Assembly (NCBI RefSeq): GCF_023703085.1
Contig: NZ_JAMQJY010000001.1
Coordinates: forward strand, 1,550,001-1,614,000
Source of the DNA: Alkalicoccobacillus plakortidis
GTDB lineage: Bacteria; Bacillota; Bacilli; Bacillales; Bacillaceae_D
Length of the DNA: 64,000 nucleotides
Direction of reading: 5' to 3'
The notes under the pieces are model-generated. The model saw nothing but the letters and a program-made list of their open reading frames with translations, was not told the DNA's origin and searched no databases. The position numbers were made by a program, and so were the translations under genes. Below are positions 18,883 through 30,376 of the stretch, in pieces; positions within the stretch are counted from its first letter, which is position 1; each line of letters starts with the position of its first letter.

Positions 18883-18907
18883 AAAAAAATAGCTCCTTTA
18901 TAGGAGC
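18883..18907 (-). terminator. Intra-operon terminator upstream of conQ
   Basis: On the minus strand GCTCC-TATAAA-GGAGC is followed by TATTTTTTT. It lies between the 70-residue gene and conQ, inside the leftward ICE operon, and may attenuate transfer-gene expression. Confidence 0.7.
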
Positions 18908-18953
18908 ATTCTGAAGTAATAACGTTAATATTCTGTGGGAGGTATAACTTCAG

Positions 18954-19166
18954 TTAACCTCTTGGCTTACTCTCACGATAGCAATACACATTAATTTCTA
19001 AGATTTCATCTTTATATTCAAATTCACGTGTACTCACTATATAACCCCAACCATTAACCAAAAACACGTCATCTTTTTCTGGAATAAAAATTTCCCGTTC
19101 AAATTCAACAATTTTTTTAATTTCATTTTTGCCATCATCAAGATTATAGATTAGTTTAGTTTTCAT
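18954..19166 (-). CDS. Small ICE protein, function unknown
   Basis: A 70-residue protein, MKTKLIYNLDDGKNEIKKIV..., with alternating charged and hydrophobic residues suggesting a small beta-rich fold (VFLVNGWGYIVSTREFEY). It has no membrane segment. It lies between helP and conQ, bounded on both sides by terminators, the position of small early genes in ICEBs1/Tn916-type elements. I do not recognise the family. Confidence 0.45.
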   Translation of the reverse strand: MKTKLIYNLDDGKNEIKKIVEFEREIFIPEKDDVFLVNGWGYIVSTREFEYKDEILEINVYCYRESKPRG

Positions 19167-19291
19167 CTTATCACCTCAGTCTAATCTACGAGTAGTAAGA
19201 GAGGAAGTTTCAACAAACCGAACGACAGTACTCTCCCTCTCATATCTTTTTTGGTGACTCAGTTAAAAGATATAAATTATATCATTATAAA

Positions 19292-19321
19292 AGCGTACTA
19301 GATCTCTTAATCTAGCACGCT
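19292..19321 (-). terminator. Terminator after helP
   Basis: A 12-bp stem, AGCGTGCTAGAT paired with ATCTAGTACGCT, with a 6-base loop and TTTT on the minus strand, directly after the helP stop codon. Confidence 0.75.
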
Positions 19322-19330
19322 ATAATTACC

Positions 19331-19744
19331 CTATTTCTTCTCTGCTCCTGCTCCCACCGGCTCTTTAGTATCGTGTTGTTTTTTTTCAAGGGTTGTTTTT
19401 TGTGATTGTCCTGCCGGTAAAATGTCCTCTGCTGTTAATGTATAAATAACATTAGCAAAGTTACCGTTTGCCTGTGCTCTCGCTGTAATACGAGGATGTA
19501 CCAATTCAACCTCACTCATAAACTCAAATTCTTTCAAATCAATATAATCAGGGATCGTCACTTCAATTTGCCCTTTTTGAATACTTGAACCTAAGTTATA
19601 AATTCTCGCTTCTAGTATATCTGTTCTTTCTCCTCTTTCACCTTTAGTACGATCAAAATAAAACTTTTCTCTTTCAAGACCCATAAAAATTAATGTTCCG
19701 AATGTATCCTTAGAAATTGGCGCAATTCCACTTTTAAAATTCAT
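19331..19744 (-). CDS. helP: HelP, helicase-processivity factor (DUF961)
   Basis: A 137-residue protein with DTFGTLIFMGLEREKFYFD, ARIYNLGSSIQKGQIEVTIP and DLKEFEFMSEVELVHPRITA, clearly the DUF961/YdcP family (about 126 residues in ICEBs1). HelP binds single-stranded DNA and stimulates PcrA helicase, and is needed for rolling-circle replication and transfer of ICEBs1. A charged C-terminal tail (KKQHDTKEPVGAGAEKK) extends it slightly. An AGAGGAAA RBS precedes the ATG. The gene starts the replication/transfer block downstream of a long noncoding leader. Confidence 0.85.
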   Translation of the reverse strand: MNFKSGIAPISKDTFGTLIFMGLEREKFYFDRTKGERGERTDILEARIYNLGSSIQKGQIEVTIPDYIDLKEFEFMSEVELVHPRITARAQANGNFANVIYTLTAEDILPAGQSQKTTLEKKQHDTKEPVGAGAEKK

Positions 19745-20128
19745 TATAATTTCCTCTTTTCTTTAGATTAGTTTTTGTTTGCTCTCTTCGTCTATTTTCC
19801 GTTTTATTTATATAAAAAAAATTCGCTCAGGTTCTGATTCCATCATGGCGCTTATCAGTCGCTTTCCTTGCGACCTAGTAGGTCAGAGATATGACCATCA
19901 GCACGAATATTCGTCCCTGCTACAGCATTTCAACAAGTGTTAGCTGTGTCCACTTAATACTCACGGACGTGACATGTTTAACTTAGTACGCTATAATAAA
20001 CTTTCCTAGGGTTTATTAGGGAGCGTATCTGACTTGTCAGGTGCGCTTTCTTTCTATATGTAGTTATCAATGTTCATACAATCCTTTCTTGTATCTTCAA
20101 CTATCCTTTAAGTGGTCTAGCTTCACAC
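19745..20128 (-). other. Long hairpin-rich leader upstream of helP
   Basis: No credible gene in this 384-bp stretch. It has several short palindromes: GACCTA-G-TAGGTC near 19880, AATAAAC/GTTTATT around 19994-20017, and CTGAC-TT-GTCAG near 20030. It separates the early small genes from helP in the leftward operon. A structured leader, attenuator or second replication origin are all possible; I cannot choose from sequence alone. Confidence 0.35.
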
Positions 20129-20374
20129 TCAGTACATACCCTCAAATACCGATATTTGTTGTCTTCCAACTCTGTAATTCTTAGAAATCCTTCTATAAGA
20201 AACACCGTGTTCTAGAAGTTTCTGAATAACTCTTTTTGAAATTGGCTGTTTCATATAGTGGTCTACCTTCACACTATGTAAGGCCAATTTCATTCTAGCT
20301 TGCCAGTCACCCTCCATTTGTTTAGCGAGAGGTATTGCCTGCTTCATTAGAGATTGCATTTCTTGAAAAGTCAT
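20129..20374 (-). CDS. Small HTH-like ICE protein
   Basis: An 81-residue basic protein with a C-terminal helix-turn-helix-like segment (GVSYRRISKNYRVGRQQISV) after MTFQEMQSLMKQAIPLAKQM. It is encoded 12 bp downstream of the DUF771-like gene and belongs to the early operon driven from the divergent promoter. It is probably a DNA-binding regulator or accessory factor in the ydzL/ydcO slot of ICEBs1. Family not recognised. Confidence 0.5.
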   Translation of the reverse strand: MTFQEMQSLMKQAIPLAKQMEGDWQARMKLALHSVKVDHYMKQPISKRVIQKLLEHGVSYRRISKNYRVGRQQISVFEGMY

Positions 20375-20386
20375 AAGTAACTCCTT

Positions 20387-20662
20387 TTATTTAGTTTCAT
20401 CTCTTATCCACTTCAAAAGAAATTTTTTTGTTTCTTGAGCTGGAAACATCCATTTACCTCCGATCTTATATTTAGGAAAATCAGGGTGAAAGAAAAATTT
20501 CTCTTGTATGGTATTCCAACTTAAGCATGTTCTTCTTTTTAACTCTGCTGAATCCCAATAAACTAATTCAACATCTGCATATTTTATTTTCTCTTCTAAT
20601 TTCTCTAAATAAAGCTCCCTAATCTCATGCTCATCAACTTGAATGTTCAACATGTTTAACAC
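20387..20662 (-). CDS. DUF771-like excisionase-type protein
   Basis: A 91-residue protein: helical N-terminus (IQVDEHEIRELYLEKLEEKI), then LVYWDSAELKRRTCLSWNTI, HPDFPKYKIGGKWMFPAQET and KKFLLKWIRDE. This is the layout of DUF771/Xis-like winged-helix proteins of phages and ICEs. As the first gene of the leftward operon, right after the ImmR-controlled promoter, it occupies the xis position of ICEBs1 and probably directs excision. GAGGTG precedes the ATG. Confidence 0.65.
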   Translation of the reverse strand: MLNMLNIQVDEHEIRELYLEKLEEKIKYADVELVYWDSAELKRRTCLSWNTIQEKFFFHPDFPKYKIGGKWMFPAQETKKFLLKWIRDETK

Positions 20663-20697
20663 CTCACTTTGCTACGTTTTGTATCAACCTGTTTACA

Positions 20698-20726
20698 ATG
20701 ATAAGATACATATCGTATCATGTCAA
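20698..20726 (-). promoter_or_regulatory. Divergent ICE promoter (Pxis-type) with embedded operator
   Basis: On the minus strand TTGACA (20726-20721), a 17-bp spacer and TATCAT (20703-20698) form a near-consensus sigma-A promoter. The spacer contains the perfect dyad GATAC-GATAT-GTATC (20719-20705). Repressor binding there would block the early excision and transfer operon, as ImmR does in ICEBs1. Confidence 0.75.
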
Positions 20727-20764
20727 TACATATCAAGAAACTTTTTGTAGCAAATATTTATATT

Positions 20765-20779
20765 GATACGTTCTGTATT
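20765..20779. promoter_or_regulatory. Second GATAC operator upstream of immR
   Basis: GATAC-GTTCT-GTATT repeats the dyad seen in the divergent promoter with one mismatch. Further half-sites occur at 20681 (GTATC) and 20796 (GATAC). This suggests cooperative ImmR binding across the intergenic region and autoregulation. Confidence 0.6.
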
Positions 20780-20818
20780 GTAAAATGGTAATAATGATAC
20801 AGAATGGTGGTTAGTATA

Positions 20819-21142
20819 ATGGAGTTTGGCGACAGAATAGCTCATTTACGAAGAGGCAAAAATTTAACACAAGCGGAATTAGCTGATTCTATTGGTATTA
20901 CTAGAGCTTCATTGTCTCATTATGAGAAAAATCGACGTGAGCCTGATTATGCTACTTTAAAAGTCATAGCTAATTTCTTCGGTGTTACTGTAGATTATTT
21001 ATTAGGAACTATTGAAAATGAGGAAGTAGATACTATTGCTGCTCACCATGATAGTGATGAATGGTCAGAAGATGAGTTAAAAGAAATTGAAAAATTCAAG
21101 GAGTTTGTACGTATTAAACGCTTAGATAAAAACAAGGAGTGA
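20819..21142 (+). CDS. immR: ImmR-like XRE-family repressor
   Basis: About 108 residues from the ATG at 20819, which has GGTGG 8 bp upstream; an earlier in-frame ATG at 20804 lacks an RBS. The N-terminal HTH is a textbook XRE domain (LTQAELADSIGITRASLSHY, residues about 17-36), followed by NFFGVTVDYLLGTIENEEVD and an acidic tail. ICEBs1 ImmR represses Pxis and is destroyed by ImmA on SOS or quorum signals. The gene is immediately followed by immA and faces the GATAC operators. Confidence 0.85.
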   Translation: MEFGDRIAHLRRGKNLTQAELADSIGITRASLSHYEKNRREPDYATLKVIANFFGVTVDYLLGTIENEEVDTIAAHHDSDEWSEDELKEIEKFKEFVRIKRLDKNKE

Positions 21143-21146
21143 TTAA

Positions 21147-21599
21147 ATGTACGAAAAACTACTAAGGGAGACTGAACATCATGAAATAGACACCTACGAG
21201 AAACCTATGTCAGAAAAAATAAAAGGACTATATTCTGATAAAGTTGTGCTCATTAATCAGAATATAGATTCAAATGTTGAAAAAACTTGCATACTTGCTG
21301 AGGAGCTTGGTCATTATCATACTTCTTCGGGTAACATATTAGATCAGAAAAAATTAATTAATCGCAAACAGGAGAAAAAAGCTAGGAATTGGGCATATAA
21401 AAGGTTAGTTCCAATTTCGAAAATCATAAAAGCTTATAATAGCGGGATTAAAAACAACTACGAGCTTGCATCATTCTTAGGTGTAACAGAAGAATTTTTA
21501 GTAGAAGCATTAATAAGGTATAAAGAAAAATATGGTTTAACATATGAGACCGAACAATTTATCATTTCATTTGAGCCTCTCATAATTAAACAGAAGTGA
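21147..21599 (+). CDS. immA: ImmA-like metallopeptidase (anti-repressor)
   Basis: A 150-residue M78/DUF955 protein. The zinc motif appears as CILAEELGHYHTS: the first histidine of HExxH is replaced by Glu, as is common in this ICE/phage subfamily, with GHYH keeping later ligands. The C-terminal helical region contains NYELASFLGVTEEFLVEALI. ImmA cleaves ImmR to derepress the element. The gene starts 4 bp after the immR stop, so the two are co-expressed. An RBS (AAGGAG) lies within the immR end. Confidence 0.8.
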   Translation: MYEKLLRETEHHEIDTYEKPMSEKIKGLYSDKVVLINQNIDSNVEKTCILAEELGHYHTSSGNILDQKKLINRKQEKKARNWAYKRLVPISKIIKAYNSGIKNNYELASFLGVTEEFLVEALIRYKEKYGLTYETEQFIISFEPLIIKQK

Positions 21600-21665
21600 T
21601 GAAAATAACCTTTTTATTTTTCTATAAAAACCGAACATACATTCTTATAAAAGGAGAGGATTTAT

Positions 21666-22824
21666 ATGGCAACCTTTAGAAAGCTTAAAAGCGGTCGTTG
21701 GCAAGCGCGGGTATCAAAAGAAGGTAAGGAATTCTCAATTGGAACGTTTAAGCAAAAAAAAGAAGCTGAGATCGAAGCGGGACGTGTTGAAGAGAGGATT
21801 TTTTATGGACATACTATAAAGGACAAAAATATTCTATTTGAAGAATTAGCTTTAGATTGGCTTAATAATCATAAGAAAACAGAGTTAGAAAGCTCAACAT
21901 ATGAACAATACGAGATGGCAATTCGTTTGCATATATTACCCGAGTTTGGAAGAAGAAAAGCCATGCTTATTAAGAGAACAGATATCAAGAAATGGGTAAA
22001 TCAATATTCTGAGATTAAAAAACCAAATGGTGATCTTAAATATTCTTATGGCACTAGAATAAGATATCTTTCTGTCTTAAAAAGTATATTTCATTATGCC
22101 GTTCACGAAATTGAATTATTAGAAAAAAGCCCAAGCCATCAAATTATCTCCTCCTAAAGTTGCTAGGATATCAACTAAGCAGATAAAATATTTTAGTTTA
22201 AATGAGTTAAACCAGTTACTTGATTACATGGATGGTTACAAGACACAACGTTTTAACGAGTACAATTACTATCGAATGTTAATGTATTTTTTAAGTCAAA
22301 CTGGTTTAAGGATAAGCGAAGCATTAGCTCTTAGATGGTCAGATATCTATGACGGAAAAGTAACTGTGGAGAGACAAACAAGCAGAGGAAATAATAATCA
22401 AATTGTCTTAAAGACGCTAAAAAGTACATCTAGTTATCGAACTATCGGCTTGAATCCTGACCTCGTATTAGAATTAAGCCAGTTTAAATCATTACAAGAG
22501 AAATTAAGCTCTATATACGACACTTTTAAAATAAACAGTGATGAAATAATTTTTCAAAACTCTATGGGTAACTATTTAACTCCATCTGTGGTTAGAGAAG
22601 TCATTAAAGGTCACTGCAAACGTGCAGGTGTTTCGTATAAAGGTACTCATGGATTTAGACACACACATGCTGTATTACTCTTAGAAGCAGGTGCAAGCTT
22701 ATTATATGTATCGAAAAGACTAGGACATAAATCCACAGACATTACCTCTAGTACTTACTTAGATGTCACTAAAAAAATAGAAGAAGACGAACTAGAAAAG
22801 TTCGCCTCCTACACTAAAAGGTAA
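21666..22824 (+). CDS. int: Tyrosine integrase of the ICE (frameshifted in this sequence)
   Basis: An Arm/AP2-like N-terminus (FRKLKSGRWQARVSKEGKEF) and SAM-like core domain (FEELALDWLNNHKKTELESS) are in the first segment, ending at 22157. The catalytic domain continues in another frame: TGLRISEALALRW (first Arg), GTHGFRHTHAVLLLEAG (HxxR) and STYLDVT (Tyr). Removing one A from CCAAGC at 22131-22136 joins them as ...EKSPAIKLSPPKVARIST..., giving about 385 residues, normal for the family. It should catalyse integration and excision. The gene converges on sufB, whose stop codon is 85 bp away, so the attachment site probably lies there. Confidence 0.8.
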
Positions 22825-22908
22825 TCTGAATCGGCATAAAATCGGCACGTTTCAAAATCCTCGTATTTAATTCAATCCAAACCCCTTATGAATAAAGGTT
22901 TTAGCTTA

Positions 22909-24307
22909 TTACCCGATTGAACCTTCCATTTCGAACTTAATCAGTCTGTTCATCTCAACTGCATATTCCATTGGAAGTTCTTTTGTGAATGGCTCGATGA
23001 AGCCCATGACGATCATCTCTGTTGCTTCTTGCTCAGAGATACCGCGGCTCATTAGGTAGAAGAGTTGATCTTCTGATACCTTTGATACCGTTGCTTCGTG
23101 CTCGAGTGTGATGTTATTGTTTAAGATTTCGTTGTACGGGATTGTGTCTGATGTGGATTGGTTATCCATGATCAGGGTATCGCACTCAATCTTGGATTTT
23201 GATCCTTCAGAGCGACGTCCGAAGTGACAGATTCCACGATAAGTTACTTTACCGCCGTGTTTTGAAATCGATTTTGAAACAATGGTTGAAGAACAGTTAG
23301 GTGCAAGGTGTGTTACTTTTGCGCCTGCATCTTGGTGCTGTCCTTTACCAAGCGATTGCGATTGAAAGGATTGTACCTTTTGCTCCTTCGCCACGCATGA
23401 TTACTGCTGGGTATTTCATTGTTAATTTTGAACCGATGTTACCATCAACCCATTCCATTGTAGCGCCTGCATCTGCAACTGCACGTTTTGTAACGAGGTT
23501 GAAGATGTTTGGAGCCCAGTTCTGGATTGTTGTGTAACGGCAGTAAGCATTGTCTTTAACGATGATTTCTACTACGGCACTGTGTAGAGAGTTCGTTGTG
23601 TACACAGGTGCTGTACAACCTTCTACATAGTGTACAGAACTGTCTTCATCCGCAATGATTAGCGTACGCTCAAATTGACCCATGTTCTCAGAGTTTATAC
23701 GGAAATACGCTTGTAGAGGTGTTTCCGTTTTAACGCCTTTAGGTACATAGATAAATGATCCACCAGACCATACGGCTGAGTTTAGTGCTGCGAACTTATT
23801 ATCCGTTGGAGGGATAATTTTTCCAAAGTGCTCTCTGAAGATATCTTCGTTTTCGCGAAGAGCAGAATCTGTATCTTTAAAAATGATCCCAAGATCCGTA
23901 AGCTCTTGCTTCATATTGTGATAAACAACCTCAGATTCGTACTGAGCAGATACACCAGCTAGATACTTTTGCTCTGCTTCAGGAATACCAAGTTTATCAA
24001 ATGTGTTTTTAATTTCTTCTGGTACTTCATCCCATGAACGTTCTGTTTGCTCAGAAGCTTTTACATAATACGTGATATCATCAAAGTTTAACTCTGATAA
24101 GTCGCCGCCCCATTGTGGCATAGGCATTTTGTAAAATAACTCAAGAGACTTAAGGCGGAAATCAAGCATCCATTGTGGTTCATTCTTCATACTTGAAATT
24201 TCTTCAACGATTTCCTTCGTCAACCCACGTCCTGAACGAAAAATCGATACGTCACGGTCCGAAAATCCATATTTATATTCACCAATATCCGGCATTTTCT
24301 TTGCCAT
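22909..24307 (-). CDS. sufB: SufB, Fe-S scaffold subunit (frameshifted in this sequence)
   Basis: The N-terminal part ([20 protein letters not shown]...) ends prematurely at [14 protein letters not shown]. The remainder ([20 protein letters not shown] ... [19 protein letters not shown]) reads in a second frame. Removing one base from CCAAGC at 23348-23353 gives ...LSIAIAGKGQHQD..., identical in pattern to B. subtilis SufB, and a protein of about 465 residues. SufB with SufC and SufD forms the SUF scaffold complex in the cytosol. SUF is essential in Bacillus, so a real frameshift is very unlikely. It is the last gene of the sufCDSUB operon. Confidence 0.9.
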
Positions 24308-24339
24308 TGTGAATCCCTCCTACTTTAGAATCAACTTGC

Positions 24340-27292
<2,953 letters not shown>

Positions 27293-27326
27293 ATATACCC
27301 ACCCTTTATTGTTGATCTACTTTTTA

Positions 27327-28112
27327 TTATGCTTCCTGATTTACACGCTCGTCTTCAATACCAAGCTCTGTTTTGATCCAGTCATATCCTTCTGCTTCTA
27401 AGCGTTCTGCAAGTTCTGGACCACCAGACTTAACGATACGTCCCTGCATCATCACATGGACTTTATCAGGAGTAATGTAGTTCAACAGACGTTGGTAGTG
27501 AGTGATAATTAGACAGCCAAAGTCCTCGCTGCGCATTTCATTTACACCTGTTGATACAACTTTAAGTGCATCAATATCAAGACCTGAGTCAATCTCATCT
27601 AAGATCGCAATTTTCGGCTCAAGCATAAGCAGTTGAAGAATTTCATTACGCTTCTTCTCCCCACCAGAGAAACCTTCGTTTAGGTAACGTTGTGAAAATG
27701 ATTGATCCATATCAAGAACGTCCATCTTTTTATCCATTTTACGGATAAATTTCATTAGAGAGATTTCTTCGCCTTCTTCGCGTCCTGAGTTAATAGCAGA
27801 GCGAAGGAAGTCAGCATTTGTGATCCCGCTGATTTCACTTGGGTATTGCATAGCTAGAAATAGACCTGCTTGTGCACGTTCGTCTACTTCCATTTCAAGA
27901 ACATCTTCCCCGTCCATATGAATCGAACCGCTTGTGATTTCATATTTAGGATGTCCCATAATAGCTGAAGCCAATGTAGATTTACCTGTTCCGTTTGGTC
28001 CCATAATTGCGTGAATTTCTCCACCTTTAACTTCTAGGTTAAAGTCTCTGAGAATGTGTTTTCCCTCTATTGATACGTTCAAATTCTCGATTTTTAAATG
28101 TGATGCTGCCAT
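27327..28112 (-). CDS. sufC: SufC, ABC-type ATPase of the SUF complex
   Basis: About 261 residues from MAASHLKIENLNVSIEGKHI, with GGAGG just upstream; a longer in-frame start at 28163 lacks one. Walker A is GPNGTGKSTLASAIMG, the signature is NEGFSGGEKKRNEILQLLML, and Walker B with switch is AILDEIDSGLDIDALKVV. It is the cytosolic ATPase that drives remodelling of SufBCD during Fe-S assembly. It is the first gene of the sufCDSUB operon, in the same order as B. subtilis. Confidence 0.95.
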   Translation of the reverse strand: MAASHLKIENLNVSIEGKHILRDFNLEVKGGEIHAIMGPNGTGKSTLASAIMGHPKYEITSGSIHMDGEDVLEMEVDERAQAGLFLAMQYPSEISGITNADFLRSAINSGREEGEEISLMKFIRKMDKKMDVLDMDQSFSQRYLNEGFSGGEKKRNEILQLLMLEPKIAILDEIDSGLDIDALKVVSTGVNEMRSEDFGCLIITHYQRLLNYITPDKVHVMMQGRIVKSGGPELAERLEAEGYDWIKTELGIEDERVNQEA

Positions 28113-28261
28113 TTTCACTACCTCCAATTTATATGTCCCACAGCAATTACCATGTGCGACCATTCGTTTTACTTATTATCATTCTATTCTCATTCTAATC
28201 TTATAACAAATCCAACCTGAGTTCAAGGTACGCAACCTAATTGCGAAACTCTATTGTAACA

Positions 28262-28290
28262 AAAAAAGAAGCAACACCCAAGGGCGTTGC
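28262..28290 (-). terminator. Terminator after yurZ
   Basis: On the minus strand GCAACGCCC-TT-GGGTGTTGC (one wobble) is followed by TTCTTTTTTT. It ends the yurZ transcript just upstream of the suf promoter region. Confidence 0.8.
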
Positions 28291-28306
28291 TAGAACATGT
28301 ATTCAC

Positions 28307-28696
28307 TTATTGAAAAGCTTTGTCTGAACCAGGACTTTTCAGCTTCTGAATGGCTTCTTGCACCAATGTAACCCCTTGGCTCATCGCTGCCCCACCACCA
28401 AATGCTGCTGCCACTCCTACTGATTCAAGGATCTCGTCCTCACTACAGCCTTGATCAAGACAACCTTTAGTATGATAGATAATACAGTATTCGTCTTGAG
28501 AATAGACACTTATTCCAAGAGCAATTAACTGTTTCCCTTTTTTCGTTAAAGTTCCCTCTTCAAAACACGTTTCCGTAAATTTATTATAACTTTTCGCAAT
28601 ATGAGGCAGTTTCTGTGTAAAGGATTGTAATCCCTCTTTGTACGTATGAAGTGCCTCTTGTATTGTATTATCTTGCTGGGATTGCTGTTGATCCAT
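28307..28696 (-). CDS. yurZ: YurZ-like carboxymuconolactone decarboxylase family protein
   Basis: About 129 residues of the AhpD/CMD fold: KQLIALGISVYSQDEYCIIY, then HTKGCLDQGCSEDEILESVG with the CxxxxH-like redox region in a degenerate form, and GVAAAFGGGAAMSQGVTLV. B. subtilis yurZ lies next to sufC (yurY) in the same way. The ATG at 28696 has GAAGGGG upstream and is preferred to the TTG at 28705. The enzymatic role is unproven; a peroxidase-like or decarboxylase activity is typical of the fold. Confidence 0.75.
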   Translation of the reverse strand: MDQQQSQQDNTIQEALHTYKEGLQSFTQKLPHIAKSYNKFTETCFEEGTLTKKGKQLIALGISVYSQDEYCIIYHTKGCLDQGCSEDEILESVGVAAAFGGGAAMSQGVTLVQEAIQKLKSPGSDKAFQ

Positions 28697-28764
28697 CTCT
28701 CTCAAACCCCTTCTACTTAGCTTAGTATGCCAGTAGTATGAGCTTATTTATAAGGAGTTATGCG

Positions 28765-28795
28765 AAAAAAATAGCACACCTAATTTGGTGTGCTA
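28765..28795 (-). terminator. Terminator of the metNPQ operon
   Basis: On the minus strand TAGCACACC and GGTGTGCTA form a perfect 9-bp stem with a 6-base loop, followed by a run of T. It lies 16 bp after the metQ stop codon. Confidence 0.85.
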
Positions 28796-28810
28796 CATGT
28801 TGTTATGTTG

Positions 28811-29686
28811 CTATTCTGTTACTGGTACAACCGCACCTTCATAGTTTTCATTAATAAAGTTTGTGATTTCTTCAGAGTGAAGAACCTCAACTAACTTTTG
28901 AATATCCTCACGATCTTCTTCACCAGCACGAACAACGATTAAGTTGGCAAATGGATTATCAGAATCACCTGACTCAGTGATTAAACCATCATCTGTAGGA
29001 TTAAGATCAATCTCAAGTGCATAGTTTGCATTAATAATGATTGCGTCTCCTTCGTTGTTTTCGTACGCCTGAGGAAGCAATGCAGGATCAACATTGTTCA
29101 CAAACTCAAGATTTTTCGGGTTTTCTTCAATATCATCTAGTGTCGCTTCATAACCAACGCCATCTGCAAGTGTAATAAGGTTCTCTTGAGCTAGCAAATG
29201 AAGAGCACGTCCTTCTTCAGCCACGTTATTACTGAAAATAATCGTACCGCCATCAGGAATCTCATCCACACTGTCATATTGAGACGAATACAATGCGTAA
29301 GGTTCGATGTGAATAGCTCCAGCTACTGCAAAGTCATAGCCAAACTCTTCTGTTTGTTGATCTAGATAAGGCTGATGTTGAAAGAAGTTCGCGTCCACTT
29401 CTTCGCCATCTAAAGCAATGTTAGGGATGACATAGTCTTGAGCGACAACAATGTCTAGCTCAATTCCTTCTTCTTCTAATGTACTAGCTGCTTCCTCAAG
29501 AATTTCAGCATGAGGTGTGTTTGACGCACTAATCTTAAGGGTTGTTGTTTCCTCTTCAGCAGGTGTGTCCCCGCCTGTAGTACTACCAGTGTCACCGTTG
29601 TTGCTGTCTTCATCACCTGATGTCCCGCAAGCTGCTAGTGCTAGTACAAGACCTGCCGTTCCAAGCGTACCTAAGAATTTTTTCAT
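28811..29686 (-). CDS. metQ: MetQ, methionine-binding lipoprotein
   Basis: A substrate-binding lipoprotein of about 291 residues from MKKFLGTLG (GGGGGAAAG upstream). The lipobox LALAACG is followed by an acidic linker and a NlpA/MetQ domain: LKISASNTPHAEILEEAAST, FFQHQPYLDQQTEEF, IIFSNNVAEEGRALHLLAQ and NANYALEIDLNPTDDGL. It captures methionine outside the membrane for MetNP. The linker (GDEDSNNGDTGSTTGGDTPA) is strongly acidic, in keeping with an alkaliphile or halotolerant host. Last gene of the S-box-controlled operon. Confidence 0.92.
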   Translation of the reverse strand: MKKFLGTLGTAGLVLALAACGTSGDEDSNNGDTGSTTGGDTPAEEETTTLKISASNTPHAEILEEAASTLEEEGIELDIVVAQDYVIPNIALDGEEVDANFFQHQPYLDQQTEEFGYDFAVAGAIHIEPYALYSSQYDSVDEIPDGGTIIFSNNVAEEGRALHLLAQENLITLADGVGYEATLDDIEENPKNLEFVNNVDPALLPQAYENNEGDAIIINANYALEIDLNPTDDGLITESGDSDNPFANLIVVRAGEEDREDIQKLVEVLHSEEITNFINENYEGAVVPVTE

Positions 29687-29707
29687 GTCTCTTTCCCCCA
29701 TCTCTTT

Positions 29708-30376
29708 TTATCGTTTGTCTGTAATATATGTGAAAAAATCGCCGATCCACTGGACGATAAATACAACCAGTAGAATTACGATTGTTGCCACCAAGGTTAC
29801 ATCGCTATTCCCTCTCTGGAACCCTTCTTGATAAGCAAGTGTTCCAAGACCACCGCCACCTACAATACCAGCCATTGCTGTATAACCAATCATCGCAATT
29901 GTAGTGACTGTAATCCCTGAAATAAGTGCAGGTGTTGACTCTGGTAATAACACTTTAAAGATAATTGTTGTAGAAGAAGCTCCCATTGATTGCGCAGCTT
30001 CCACAACCCCACGGTCAATTTCACGCAGTGCGATTTCAACCATCCGTGCATAAAATGGAGCAGCCCCTATGATTAACGCAGGCAGTGCTGCAGTTGGACC
30101 TAGAAAGGTCCCAACAAGAAATTTGGTTAAAGGAATAATGAGAATTAACAAAATAACAAATGGGATCGATCGTGTAATATTCACATAGGCTGCAATGACC
30201 GCATTTACCGGTCTATTCGCCCATAGATTTCCCCTACCAGTTAAATATAACAGTAAACCGAGTAGAATACCAAGAATAAATGTGGCAATTAGTGAAATTC
30301 CCGTCATATAGAGAGTTTCAACTGTTGCATCCCACATTCGATCCCAACTAACTTTAGGAAATAGTGTCTCAAGCAC
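29708..30376 (-). CDS. metP: MetP, methionine ABC permease
   Basis: About 222 residues, starting best at the GTG at 30376 (VLETLFPKVSWDRMW) with GGAGGTG 7 bp upstream; longer starts overlap metN more. Five or more hydrophobic helices and the EAA loop (EAAQSMGASSTTIIFKVLLP) define a MetI/MetP-type permease. It forms the membrane channel of the methionine importer with MetN and MetQ. Called MetP in Bacillus and MetI in enteric bacteria. Confidence 0.9.
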   Translation of the reverse strand: MLETLFPKVSWDRMWDATVETLYMTGISLIATFILGILLGLLLYLTGRGNLWANRPVNAVIAAYVNITRSIPFVILLILIIPLTKFLVGTFLGPTAALPALIIGAAPFYARMVEIALREIDRGVVEAAQSMGASSTTIIFKVLLPESTPALISGITVTTIAMIGYTAMAGIVGGGGLGTLAYQEGFQRGNSDVTLVATIVILLVVFIVQWIGDFFTYITDKR

